Shown here in pieces: positions 8,445 to 15,906 of a stretch of DNA of 32,214 nt; the stretch's first letter is position 1, and each line of letters opens with the position of its first letter. The stretch covers positions 1 to 32,214 of the forward strand of contig JAUVMT010000005.1 of the NCBI GenBank assembly GCA_030600085.1, written 5' to 3'. The notes under the pieces are model-generated. The model was not told the DNA's origin. It ran no database searches and saw nothing but the letters and a program-made list of their open reading frames with translations. The translations under genes and the position numbers were made by a program. This stretch comes from Gemmatimonadales bacterium (lineage in GTDB: Bacteria; Gemmatimonadota; Gemmatimonadetes; Palauibacterales; Palauibacteraceae).

Positions 8445-10165
8445 GGCGCCTCCTCCCGCTCAGTCGAGGCCCAGCGCCAACGCGGCAGGGTCACCAGCTC
8501 CCCGCGAGCGTCCATCCGAACGCCCTCGAGGCCGGCACGCACACCGGCGAGATCCTCGTTCCAGAACAGGAACGTGATCGGCTGTTCACGCTGGAGAATC
8601 CGGGCGAACTCCGTCCACACCGCACGCGCCTCCGATTCCTCGGCCAGGGTGACGCCGAGGTCCATGAGGCTGTCCGTCACCGGGTTGGCGTAGGAGCTCC
8701 TGTTGGCACTGCCCTCGCGCGCGGCCTGCGAGCTGTGGAAGAGAGGCCGGGGATCGACCCGAAAGTTGTCCAGCACCCAGTTCGTGAGGACGGCGTCGAA
8801 GTCGCGCGCGCGATGGCGGCCCAGAACCGTCTGCCACTCCAGCAGCTGCGGTTGGACGAGAACGCCTACTCGAGCCAGCTGCGCCTGGACGATCTGCGCC
8901 ACATCGGCCAGCACGGGACTCGTGGCCACCGAGAGCAGCGTAAACTCGAGCGGCGTCCCGTCGCGCTCGCGGCCGCCGTCCCCGTCGGAATCGCGCCATC
9001 CCAGCGCCTCCAGGATCGCGGCCGCCGAGTCCGGCGCGTAGGGAAGCGGCTCTAGTCCCGGGGAGAGCGGATGCCAGGGCGGGATGGGACCGCTCGCAGG
9101 GGTCCCGCGACCGCCCAAGACAGCCTCCAGGAGCTCTCGCCTGTCGATCGCGAGGGCGAGCGCCGTTCGCATCTCGGCGCTCTCGAAGGGTTCCCGCCGC
9201 GTGTTCCAGCCGATGTACGTGAACATTCGCCACGGGAAGGCGACGACGCGGACCCCCTCCGCACCCTCCACGCGCTCAACCTCGCTCGGCCCGATCGTCC
9301 CGTGCACGTCCACCTCTCCGCGGATGAACTCGGAGAGCAGGGTCGTTCGTTCGGGCACGATCCGGTAGAGCACCCGCCCGATCGCGGGCGGACCGCCGAG
9401 TGAGGGGGCGAACGCCTCGTTCTTCTCGAAGACGAGCTGCTCGCCCGCCTGCCAGCGGACCAGCCGGTACGGGCCGCTTCCCACCGGAGAGCGCCCGAAC
9501 GGATGGCGACTCATCTCCTCGGACGGAACGCCTTCCAGCAGATGTCGGGGAACGGGCGGCCAGTAGAAGCTCTCGAGTGGCTGCGATCCGAGGGAAGCGA
9601 GGGTGAACCGGATGCGATACGGGTCGAGCACCTCGGCGTCCGTGACGTCGGCGAGGTACACGGCTCCAAGCGGCGATCCCGACCGCTCGTCCTTTGCCAT
9701 GTCGAAGGTGAACTTGACGTCGTGAGCGGACACCGGCTCGCCGTCGTGCCAGCGAACATCGTCTCGGAGGGTGAACACGACGGTCTCGCCCTCGAACTCC
9801 CAACTCTCGGCAAGCCAGGGACGGACCGTGTAGGTCGAGTCGTAGGTCACGAGAGGCGTGTAGAGCAGGTGGTAGATGAGGTCGTTGGCGTTCTGGTCCG
9901 TGCTGACCAGGGGGTTCAGGGTCTGGAGGTCAGCCGTGTAACCCAGGATGAGGGGGGCGGCTCCCTCATCACGCCCACCTCCGCCTCCGCAGGCGACCCA
10001 ACCCGCACACAGCAGCGAAAGCAGGGCCAGCACCCGGCGCTTGCGCCAGGCGGACCACCCCGAGCGAGCTAGCGTGTCCCGCGCGACAATGCGCCGCGTC
10101 GGGGAGACGATCCGGTCAGCACTCCGGCCTTTCCGCACGACGCCAAGGTAGGCGTGCGGCCGCAT
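8441..10165 (-). CDS. Extracytoplasmic solute-binding lipoprotein, family 5 (first of two)
   Basis: This is a second peptide/nickel-type binding protein, paralogous to the following one. Shared phrases include PWLAESWEFEGETVVFTLRD, VRWHDGEPVSAHDVKFTFD, HPFGRSPVGSGPYRLV, LALAIDRRELLE and ILEALGWRDSDGDG. The hydrophobic signal VLALLSLLCAGWVAC precedes a glycine-rich linker (CGGGGG), typical of a lipoprotein although Trp at -3 of the lipobox is unusual. The start is uncertain. The frame is open from 10255, but that would overlap lipM. ATG at 10165 leaves a long n-region before the signal, and a GTG further in (MRPHAYLGV-V) is possible. I chose 10165. It is the first transporter gene, 71 bp after lipM. 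Confidence 0.88.
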   Translation of the reverse strand: MRPHAYLGVVRKGRSADRIVSPTRRIVARDTLARSGWSAWRKRRVLALLSLLCAGWVACGGGGGRDEGAAPLILGYTADLQTLNPLVSTDQNANDLIYHLLYTPLVTYDSTYTVRPWLAESWEFEGETVVFTLRDDVRWHDGEPVSAHDVKFTFDMAKDERSGSPLGAVYLADVTDAEVLDPYRIRFTLASLGSQPLESFYWPPVPRHLLEGVPSEEMSRHPFGRSPVGSGPYRLVRWQAGEQLVFEKNEAFAPSLGGPPAIGRVLYRIVPERTTLLSEFIRGEVDVHGTIGPSEVERVEGAEGVRVVAFPWRMFTYIGWNTRREPFESAEMRTALALAIDRRELLEAVLGGRGTPASGPIPPWHPLSPGLEPLPYAPDSAAAILEALGWRDSDGDGGRERDGTPLEFTLLSVATSPVLADVAQIVQAQLARVGVLVQPQLLEWQTVLGRHRARDFDAVLTNWVLDNFRVDPRPLFHSSQAAREGSANRSSYANPVTDSLMDLGVTLAEESEARAVWTEFARILQREQPITFLFWNEDLAGVRAGLEGVRMDARGELVTLPRWRWASTEREEAP

Positions 10166-10236
10166 GGCGGGAAGCTGGGGCTCCGCCTGAGAATCGCGGC
10201 CGCGCTGATCTTGCCGGACCAGCCGGGGAGAGGCGA

Positions 10237-11043
10237 TCAGCGGCGCCAGGTCCATCCCGGATCCAGGTAGCGGCCCTCCAGAGACCGCGCCGCCCGTCGT
10301 TCCGATGGATCCGGCTCGCCGGGCTCGAGCCGGACCTCGAACTCCTCGGCGAACCCGGCCGCCAGGGCGCTCTGCATCTCCTCCTGGGGCGGCACCCGGC
10401 CGAGGAGCTCGTGAATCGAGCAGGCGCCAGAAGGGAGGGGTTCCCCCGCCGGCGGCGCCAAGAGCAGCTCATCGACCTGAGACTGATCATCGTGAATCAG
10501 GATGGAGCCGTGCTGGAGAACTGCTCCGTCGACGCGCCATTGAGCGCTTCCGACGAGCTTTCTTCCACCGCTGGTCAGCTCGCCTGGAAGCGGGTCCCGG
10601 AAGCACGCTCGAGCTAGCGGCGGTGGGGCGGCGTTCGTGCCGCTGCTCCGCGTCTCGGCGGACGCCACGGAATCCAGCGGGACGCCCACTTCGGCAAGCC
10701 CTCGAGCGATCCCTCGGTTGATGCGGCGATAGCAATCGTGCAGCCCTCCCCATAGGCCCGCCGGCGCGGTCACGCTGTAGGTGATCTCCCGGCTGTGAAG
10801 CACGGCGCGACCGCCCGTCGGTCGGCGCACGACATCGATGCCTCGGCCTCTCGCCGCCTCCGGATCGTATCGGCCGCGGGCCGCCTGATTCCGGCCGAAC
10901 GACAGGCAGGGGGGGCTCCAGCCGTAGAATCGGAGCGTGACCACACCCTCTCTGGCGGAGGCCATCAGGGCCTCGTCCAGCGCCATGTTCCAAGCTCCGG
11001 GAGATGGTGGACTCGAGAGGTGGCGAACGAAATCGGTGGGCAT
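10237..11043 (-). CDS. lipM: Octanoyltransferase, LipM type (lipoate biosynthesis)
   Basis: This 268-residue member of the biotin/lipoate A/B ligase fold is predicted to move octanoyl groups from acyl carrier protein to GcvH, the first step of lipoyl cofactor assembly. Motifs are NMALDEALM (about 19-27), LRFYGWSPPCLSFG, RRPTGGRAVLH (73-83), and ACF with Cys147 at the position of the LipM catalytic cysteine. GRKLVGSAQ with Lys162 and LQHGSIL follow. The Cys-Phe followed by EL...GRK..GSAQ resembles LipM more than LplA, which lacks the catalytic Cys. It lies just downstream of gcvPB in a block that includes gcvH, its expected acceptor. A lipoate ligase (LplA-like) role cannot be fully excluded. 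Confidence 0.82.
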   Translation of the reverse strand: MPTDFVRHLSSPPSPGAWNMALDEALMASAREGVVTLRFYGWSPPCLSFGRNQAARGRYDPEAARGRGIDVVRRPTGGRAVLHSREITYSVTAPAGLWGGLHDCYRRINRGIARGLAEVGVPLDSVASAETRSSGTNAAPPPLARACFRDPLPGELTSGGRKLVGSAQWRVDGAVLQHGSILIHDDQSQVDELLLAPPAGEPLPSGACSIHELLGRVPPQEEMQSALAAGFAEEFEVRLEPGEPDPSERRAARSLEGRYLDPGWTWRR

Positions 11044-11115
11044 CTGGCCGCCTCGTTTCGGACGAGAGCATCACCCGGAGCCGCGGAGACCTTGCGGGAG
11101 CGGCAGCGCCTCGCG

Positions 11116-12612
11116 CTATCCCTCGGGGAAGCTCCAGCGGACATCCAGCTCGCGTCCGGCTCGTCCCTCGTCCAGGCGGCGGACGGGCGTCGCGTGCGGC
11201 GCGCCGGTCACGAGCTCCGGGTCGCTCTCCGCCTCCGCCGCGATAGAAAGGAGAGCGTCGGCGTACCGGTCTAACTCCTCCTTCGTCTCGGTCTCGGTGG
11301 GCTCGATCAACATCGCCTCGGCCACGATGAGCGGGAAGTAGACCGTTGGTGCGTGGAAGCCGTAGTCGAGGAGCCGCTTCGCGACGTCCAGTGTCTTCAC
11401 GCCCGTCTTCTTCTTGAGCTCGGCGCCGCTGAACACGGACTCGTGCATTCCCCGCCCATAGGGAAGCGGGAAGCAGCTCTCGAGCCGAGCGCTCAGGTAG
11501 GCGTTGTTCAGGACCGCCGCTTCCGCCATCTCGCGAAGGCCGCTCTGGCCGAGCATCCGGATGAAGGTGTAGGCCCGGACCAGCACGCCGAAGTTGCCGT
11601 AGAAGCCGTGGACCCTACCGATCGACTGAGGCCGATCCCAGTCCAGAGAGAGAACGCCGTCCTCCGACTTCACGGTCGGCATCGGGAGGAACGGCTCCAG
11701 ATGCGACATCACCGCGACCGGCCCGGCCCCCGGTCCTCCTCCGCCGTGCGGGGTGCTGAACGTCTTGTGGAGGTTAAAGTGGACGATGTCGTAGCCCATG
11801 TCGCCCGGACGCGCGATGCCGGTCAGGGCGTTCAGGTTCGCTCCGTCCATGTACATCAAGCCGCCGGCCTCATGAACGAGCTCGCTGATCTCGAGGATCG
11901 CGGACTCGAAAACCCCCAGCGTGTTCGGGTTCGTGAGCATCAGCCCGGCGACGCGCTCGTCCAGTGCCTCGCGCAGAGCCTTCACCGAGAGGCGGCCGGC
12001 CTCGTTGGACTTGAGCTCCGACACCTCGAAGCCGGCGAGCGCTACCGTGGCGGGGTTTGTTCCGTGCGCAGAGTCCGGAATCAGAACCCGCCGGCGCTGG
12101 ACGTCGCCCCGCGACTGATGGTACGCGCGCATGAGAAGCACGCCAGTGAGCTCGCCCTGCGCTCCGGCAGCGGGCTGGAGGGTGACGGCGTCCATGCCGG
12201 CGATCTCGCCGAGCATATCCCCGAGCTCGTGCATGAGCCCGAGCGCCCCCTGCGCGACGTCGACGGGAGTGAACGGATGCAGGCCGGCAAAGCCTCCGAG
12301 GCGCGCCATCTGCTCGTTGACCTTCGGATTGTACTTCATGGTGCAGGAGCCGAGCGGGTAGAGGGCGCGGTCGACGTGGTGGTTCTTGAGCGAGATCTCC
12401 GTGTAGTGGCGGACCGCCTCGTGCTCGGGCACCTCCGGCAGCCGCGGCGGGGAGGCTCTCAAGTGGCGGGCCGGTATGAGTTCCTCCAACGGCCGCGTCG
12501 GCACGTCCGGGCGCGGCACGGACGTGCCGGAGCGACCGGGCCGGGAGCGCTCGAAGATCGTCGGCGTCGTCGGGCCCAGGAACGGGAAGGGGATCCGGCT
12601 CACAGGTCGCAC
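11116..12612 (-). CDS. gcvPB: Glycine dehydrogenase (decarboxylating) subunit 2
   Basis: The 498-residue C-terminal half of the split glycine-cleavage P protein is a PLP enzyme that decarboxylates glycine and passes the aminomethyl group to lipoylated GcvH. The PLP-binding lysine is Lys283 in HFNLHKTFSTPHGGGGPG. Other family signatures are YPLGSCTMKYNP (85-96), LQPAAGAQGE, IPDSAHGTNPA and LTNPNTLGVFE. Length fits the family. The start at 12612 overlaps the end of the upstream hydrolase gene by 13 bp. A GTG three codons downstream is an alternative. It works as a heterotetramer with GcvPA, encoded two genes upstream. Confidence 0.95.
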   Translation of the reverse strand: MRPVSRIPFPFLGPTTPTIFERSRPGRSGTSVPRPDVPTRPLEELIPARHLRASPPRLPEVPEHEAVRHYTEISLKNHHVDRALYPLGSCTMKYNPKVNEQMARLGGFAGLHPFTPVDVAQGALGLMHELGDMLGEIAGMDAVTLQPAAGAQGELTGVLLMRAYHQSRGDVQRRRVLIPDSAHGTNPATVALAGFEVSELKSNEAGRLSVKALREALDERVAGLMLTNPNTLGVFESAILEISELVHEAGGLMYMDGANLNALTGIARPGDMGYDIVHFNLHKTFSTPHGGGGPGAGPVAVMSHLEPFLPMPTVKSEDGVLSLDWDRPQSIGRVHGFYGNFGVLVRAYTFIRMLGQSGLREMAEAAVLNNAYLSARLESCFPLPYGRGMHESVFSGAELKKKTGVKTLDVAKRLLDYGFHAPTVYFPLIVAEAMLIEPTETETKEELDRYADALLSIAAEAESDPELVTGAPHATPVRRLDEGRAGRELDVRWSFPEG

Positions 12613-13289
12613 GACCCTCCGGGGGGGATCACGACCACGTCCGCCGTGCTCCCCACCAACTGCCGAAACCGCTCCGGATCCTGCTCAACCAGCTCGAAGG
12701 TGTCGTAATGGATCGGAATCACGACGGACGGCTCGATCATCTCGACCGCCCGCGCGGCGTCCTCCGGCCCCATCGTGAAGTTGTCACCGATCGGCAGCAG
12801 CGCGGTGTCTACCTGCCCCTTCAGAAGAGTCATATCCACCGTCAGCGCCGTGTCGCCCGCATGGTACACGCGGTGGCCGTCGATCGAGAGAAGGATGCCC
12901 GCCGGGAACGTCGTAAAGCCTTCCGCGCCCTCGCCGGCCACCTGTCCTCCGTGAATCGCCGGCGTGAGCTTCACCCGGCCGAAGGGGAAATCCCATCCTC
13001 CACCGATGTGGAGCGGGTGCGCGTTCTTCACCCCCTGTTTCGTCTGGGCATAACTCACGATCTCGAAGGTCGCGACGAGCGTCGCTTCGGTGCGGCGAAG
13101 GATCTCCCACGCGTCGGCCACGTGATCGAAGTGGCCGTGGGTGAGCAGGAGGTAGTCCAGCCGATCGAAGTGGTCCGGGTCCACATCCGCCAACGGATTG
13201 TCCGAGAGGAACGGGTCGATGAGGATCCGCGTCCCGTCCTCGCCCAGCAGCTCTACGCATGCATGTCCGTGGAAGGTCAGCTTCGCCAT
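12600..13289 (-). CDS. UPF0173-type metal-dependent hydrolase (metallo-beta-lactamase fold)
   Basis: This 229-residue cytoplasmic protein resembles the UPF0173/YtkL family. It starts MAKLTFHGHACVEL, and the metal-binding motif is LTHGHFDHVAD (HxHxDH, His51/His53/Asp55/His56). YHAGDTALT and a late VIPIHYDTF supply further ligands. The longer open frame upstream is rejected because ATG at 13289 gives the family N-terminus and sits 16 bp after gcvPA. No substrate is established for the family. It is placed between gcvPA and gcvPB and overlaps gcvPB by 13 bp. That position suggests co-expression with glycine cleavage, but a metabolic link is inference only. Confidence 0.88.
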   Translation of the reverse strand: MAKLTFHGHACVELLGEDGTRILIDPFLSDNPLADVDPDHFDRLDYLLLTHGHFDHVADAWEILRRTEATLVATFEIVSYAQTKQGVKNAHPLHIGGGWDFPFGRVKLTPAIHGGQVAGEGAEGFTTFPAGILLSIDGHRVYHAGDTALTVDMTLLKGQVDTALLPIGDNFTMGPEDAARAVEMIEPSVVIPIHYDTFELVEQDPERFRQLVGSTADVVVIPPGGSCDL

Positions 13290-13305
13290 CTCCGTCTCGC
13301 TCCGA

Positions 13306-14640
13306 TCAGCGTCCAGCGAGCACGTCGACCAGCCGATCGATCTCGGCTCGCGTCCTCTTCTCCGTGAACGCGAGCAGGAGTCCGTCCGGCGTCTCGAGGT
13401 CCGGAAAACGACCGAGGCGAACCCCCGCCAGCAGGCCTCGCTCCAGGCCACGGCTCAAGATCGCGCGCGGATCCTCCGGCGTTCGCACCGCGAACTCCCG
13501 CACGAACGGCGTGTCAGGATACAGCAGCTCGAATCCATCCAGCTCCAGAATCCGCGCGGCGGCGTAGTGCGCGTTCTGCACGGACGTCTCCGCCACCTGC
13601 CTCAACCCTTCCCGGCCGAGCATGGCCAGATGAAGGGTCGCCGCCAGCGCGTTCAGCCCCTGATTCGTGCAGATGTTGCTGGTGGCCCTCTCGCGCCGGA
13701 TCTGCTGCTCCCGGGCTTGGAGGGTGAGCACGTAGCCTCGGCGACCCTCGGTGTCGTCCGTGGCTCCGACGATCCGGCCCGGCATCTTCCGGATGAGCTT
13801 CTTGCGCGCCGCGAACAGGCCGACGACCGGACCGCCGAAGTTCGGGGTGTTCCCGAACGGTTGACCCTCGCCGGCCACGACATCCGCTCCCTGCTCGCCC
13901 GGCGGGCGAATGAGGGCGAGTGACACCGGGTCGGCCACCGCACACACGAGGAGCGCTCCGGCGTCGTGTATCCGATCGGCCAGGGGTGACAGCTCCTCGA
14001 TCAGGCCCAGGGCGTTGGGACTCTGCACCACGACACAGGCCGTGGCATCAGTCACATCCAGCGCCTTCTCCTCCACCGTCCCGCTTTCCCCTGGCCCGAC
14101 GCTGAGAAGGGAGACATCCAGGCCTTGCGTGTACGTCCTCACAACCTGGCGGTAGTGGGGATGCAGGTGGCCGGCGAGAAGGATCTCCCTGCGTCGCGTC
14201 ACCGAGAGGGCCATGAGGACGGCCTCGGCCGTGGCGGTCGCCCCATCGTACATCGAAGCGTTTGCCACATCGAGCCCGGTGAGCTCGCACACCATGGTCT
14301 GAAACTCGTAGATCGACTGAAGCGTCCCCTGGCTCACCTCCGGCTGGTACGGCGTGTAAGCCGTGTAGAACTCACTCCGCCGCAAGACGTGATCGGCCGC
14401 CGCGGGCACGTGGTGATCGTAGATCCCCGCTCCGGCGAAACAGACGAGCTCGGCGTTTCGCGCCGCGTGCCCGGAAACAAGGCTCGTCGCCTCCCACTCG
14501 GAGAGCGGATCCGGCAGCGGGAGGGGGTCGTCCAGGATCAGGCTCGCCGGGATATCGCCGTAAAGGTCCCGGACGCTGGACACGCCGACCGCGGCCAGCA
14601 TCTCCCGCCGGTCGGCCTCGCTGTGCGTCAGGAAGGACAT
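13306..14640 (-). CDS. gcvPA: Glycine dehydrogenase (decarboxylating) subunit 1
   Basis: The 444-residue N-terminal half of the split P protein begins MSFLTHSEADRREML. It has family phrases including CFAGAGIYDHHVPAA, FYTAYTPYQPEVSQGTLQ, EFQTMVCELTGLDVANASMY, GEGQPFGNTPNFGGP and ATSNICTNQGLNALAA. The PLP lysine sits on the other subunit, as expected. It starts 33 bp after gcvH. The order gcvH-gcvPA-gcvPB is common for split systems, but the T protein gene (gcvT) is not in this window. Confidence 0.95.
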   Translation of the reverse strand: MSFLTHSEADRREMLAAVGVSSVRDLYGDIPASLILDDPLPLPDPLSEWEATSLVSGHAARNAELVCFAGAGIYDHHVPAAADHVLRRSEFYTAYTPYQPEVSQGTLQSIYEFQTMVCELTGLDVANASMYDGATATAEAVLMALSVTRRREILLAGHLHPHYRQVVRTYTQGLDVSLLSVGPGESGTVEEKALDVTDATACVVVQSPNALGLIEELSPLADRIHDAGALLVCAVADPVSLALIRPPGEQGADVVAGEGQPFGNTPNFGGPVVGLFAARKKLIRKMPGRIVGATDDTEGRRGYVLTLQAREQQIRRERATSNICTNQGLNALAATLHLAMLGREGLRQVAETSVQNAHYAAARILELDGFELLYPDTPFVREFAVRTPEDPRAILSRGLERGLLAGVRLGRFPDLETPDGLLLAFTEKRTRAEIDRLVDVLAGR

Positions 14641-14673
14641 CGTAGGAGAGCTTCTAACAGATCGACGCCGCCG

Positions 14674-15063
14674 TCACTCTTCGACAATCGCCCGGTAGGC
14701 TTCAGCATCGAGAAGCTCGTCCAGATCCGACGGATCCTGCACCCTGAGCCGGATCATCCACCCCTCGCCGTGCGGGTCGGAATTGACCAGCGCCGGATCT
14801 TCCTCCAGGGCCTCGTTGACGGCGACGACTTCGCCCGAAACCGGGCTGTACAGATCCGAAACCGCCTTGACCGCTTCGATCGTCCCGAAAACCTCCATCC
14901 GCTCGAAGCTGTCGCCCACTGCCGGAAGCTCCACGTAGACCACGTCCCCGAGCTCCCCCTGGGCGTAGTCCGTGATTCCGACCACGATCTCGTCCTCTGA
15001 ATCGGCCGAGCGCACATACTCGTGCTCTTCTGTATACCTGAGAACCTCGGGGATTCCCGACAT
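14674..15063 (-). CDS. gcvH: Glycine cleavage system H protein (lipoyl carrier)
   Basis: This 129-residue lipoyl-domain protein shuttles the aminomethyl intermediate between the P, T and L proteins. The lipoylated lysine is Lys66 within GTIEAVKAVSDLYSPVSGEV. YTEEHEYV near the start and GITDYAQGELGDVVYVELP are typical. ATG at 15063 is preceded by a good ribosome-binding site (GGAGG, about 6 nt spacing). The longer upstream frame is not family sequence. It is the first gene of the glycine-cleavage block, with a recognisable promoter upstream. LipM, encoded four genes downstream, would supply the octanoyl group that is converted to lipoate here. Confidence 0.95.
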   Translation of the reverse strand: MSGIPEVLRYTEEHEYVRSADSEDEIVVGITDYAQGELGDVVYVELPAVGDSFERMEVFGTIEAVKAVSDLYSPVSGEVVAVNEALEEDPALVNSDPHGEGWMIRLRVQDPSDLDELLDAEAYRAIVEE

Positions 15064-15087
15064 CCGTATCCTCCGTTGGCTGGCGCT

Positions 15088-15114
15088 AGCCGCCGGTGAA
15101 GCGGCGCGGCGGCT
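15088..15114. repeat. Inverted repeat at the gcvH transcription start
   Basis: A perfect 8-bp inverted repeat (AGCCGCCG / CGGCGGCT) with an 11-bp centre lies immediately downstream of the gcvH -10 element, over the expected start of transcription. That position suits an operator better than an attenuator hairpin, because the RNA would contain only part of it. Confidence 0.4.
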
Positions 15115-15115
15115 G

Positions 15116-15145
15116 ACAATACCCGGGAGCATCCAAAGGCGTCAA
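15116..15145 (-). promoter_or_regulatory. Putative promoter of the gcvH operon
   Basis: Leftward, -35 TTGACG (15140-15145) and -10 TATTGT (15116-15121) are separated by 18 bp, close to the housekeeping sigma consensus. It sits 53 bp upstream of the gcvH start and downstream of the DUF1707-like gene, so the glycine-cleavage genes can be transcribed independently of the VWA gene. Confidence 0.6.
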
Positions 15146-15216
15146 GGAGCAACGAAAACGGGTGTCCCGGGGGGGTCCTCGAGCCGCGCTCGAACCGCTC
15201 GGCAGGATCGAGGGGA

Positions 15217-15894
15217 TCAGGCATCCCGTCCGCGCTGGAGGCGTCTCCGACCCTTCTCCTGCTTGATCCGCTTGCGCGCCTCCCGCTCGGTCTCGCCGGG
15301 CAAGCGGACCTTGATCTCCGCAGCGCCCATGCACACGAAGCCGTTGACTTTAATCAGTGGGGCCTCCGAACCTGTCGCCTCCTGGGCTACCTGCTCGAAG
15401 CCGCCCATCAGGGCGAAGCCGTTGGATTCGACGCGCACGCCCGGTGGAACGATGATCTCGACCCCACCCATGCACACCACGACCGTCACCTCCGTGACCG
15501 AGTCGCCGAAGATGGCCTCCCGGAAATCCAGTCCCGCGCCACCCATGATCGCGACGACGTTCATGTGCCGAGGCGGCGTCCACTCGCCCTTCCGCTCGGT
15601 GCCCCCACACACGGCCACCATCGTCTGGTTCCTCGGCACGGCGCGCGAAGGTTCGACCCGTACGGACGGCGTGACCTCGACCTCGGCGTCCACGGAGAGA
15701 GCGGGAAGATCGGCGACGAGCTCGGCCAGCTCCGCCGGGCTCCCGGAGCTGTACACGAGATCCAGTCGGCGCTCGAGCTCGGAGATCTCCAGGTGATCCG
15801 CCGCGAAGTGAACGGACAGGCGTTGCACGGTCTTCTCCCGCTCCTCCGTCAAGGCCGGAAACTCTGAGGGCGGTAGTCGGTCCGGCAGCTTCAT
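15217..15894 (-). CDS. DUF1707-like protein with LiaF-like C-terminal region
   Basis: This 225-residue soluble protein has no signal peptide or membrane helix. The N-terminal third (about 15-70) resembles the DUF1707/SHOCT-like helical domain (RLSVHFAADHLEISELERRL, followed by ELAELVADLP). The middle and C-terminal part contains repeated beta-strand units such as VVAIMGGAGLDFREA and VVVCMGGVEIIVPPGVRVE, similar to the C-terminal domain of LiaF/YvqF envelope-stress proteins. The tail is strongly basic. Function is unknown. DUF1707 proteins are often linked to membrane or cell-wall stress regulation. It begins 12 bp after the VWA gene and is likely co-transcribed with it. Confidence 0.78.
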   Translation of the reverse strand: MKLPDRLPPSEFPALTEEREKTVQRLSVHFAADHLEISELERRLDLVYSSGSPAELAELVADLPALSVDAEVEVTPSVRVEPSRAVPRNQTMVAVCGGTERKGEWTPPRHMNVVAIMGGAGLDFREAIFGDSVTEVTVVVCMGGVEIIVPPGVRVESNGFALMGGFEQVAQEATGSEAPLIKVNGFVCMGAAEIKVRLPGETEREARKRIKQEKGRRRLQRGRDA

Positions 15895-15906
15895 GGTCAG
15901 GCCCGA

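Noticed and set aside
11044-11115. Terminator between gcvPB and lipM
   Set aside because: A short inverted repeat (CTCGT/ACGAG) exists, but it has no T-run, so readthrough is more likely.
10305-15000. Rightward frames opposite lipM, gcvPB, the MBL hydrolase, gcvPA and gcvH
   Set aside because: Every one is antisense to a strongly conserved gene and has shadow-type composition.
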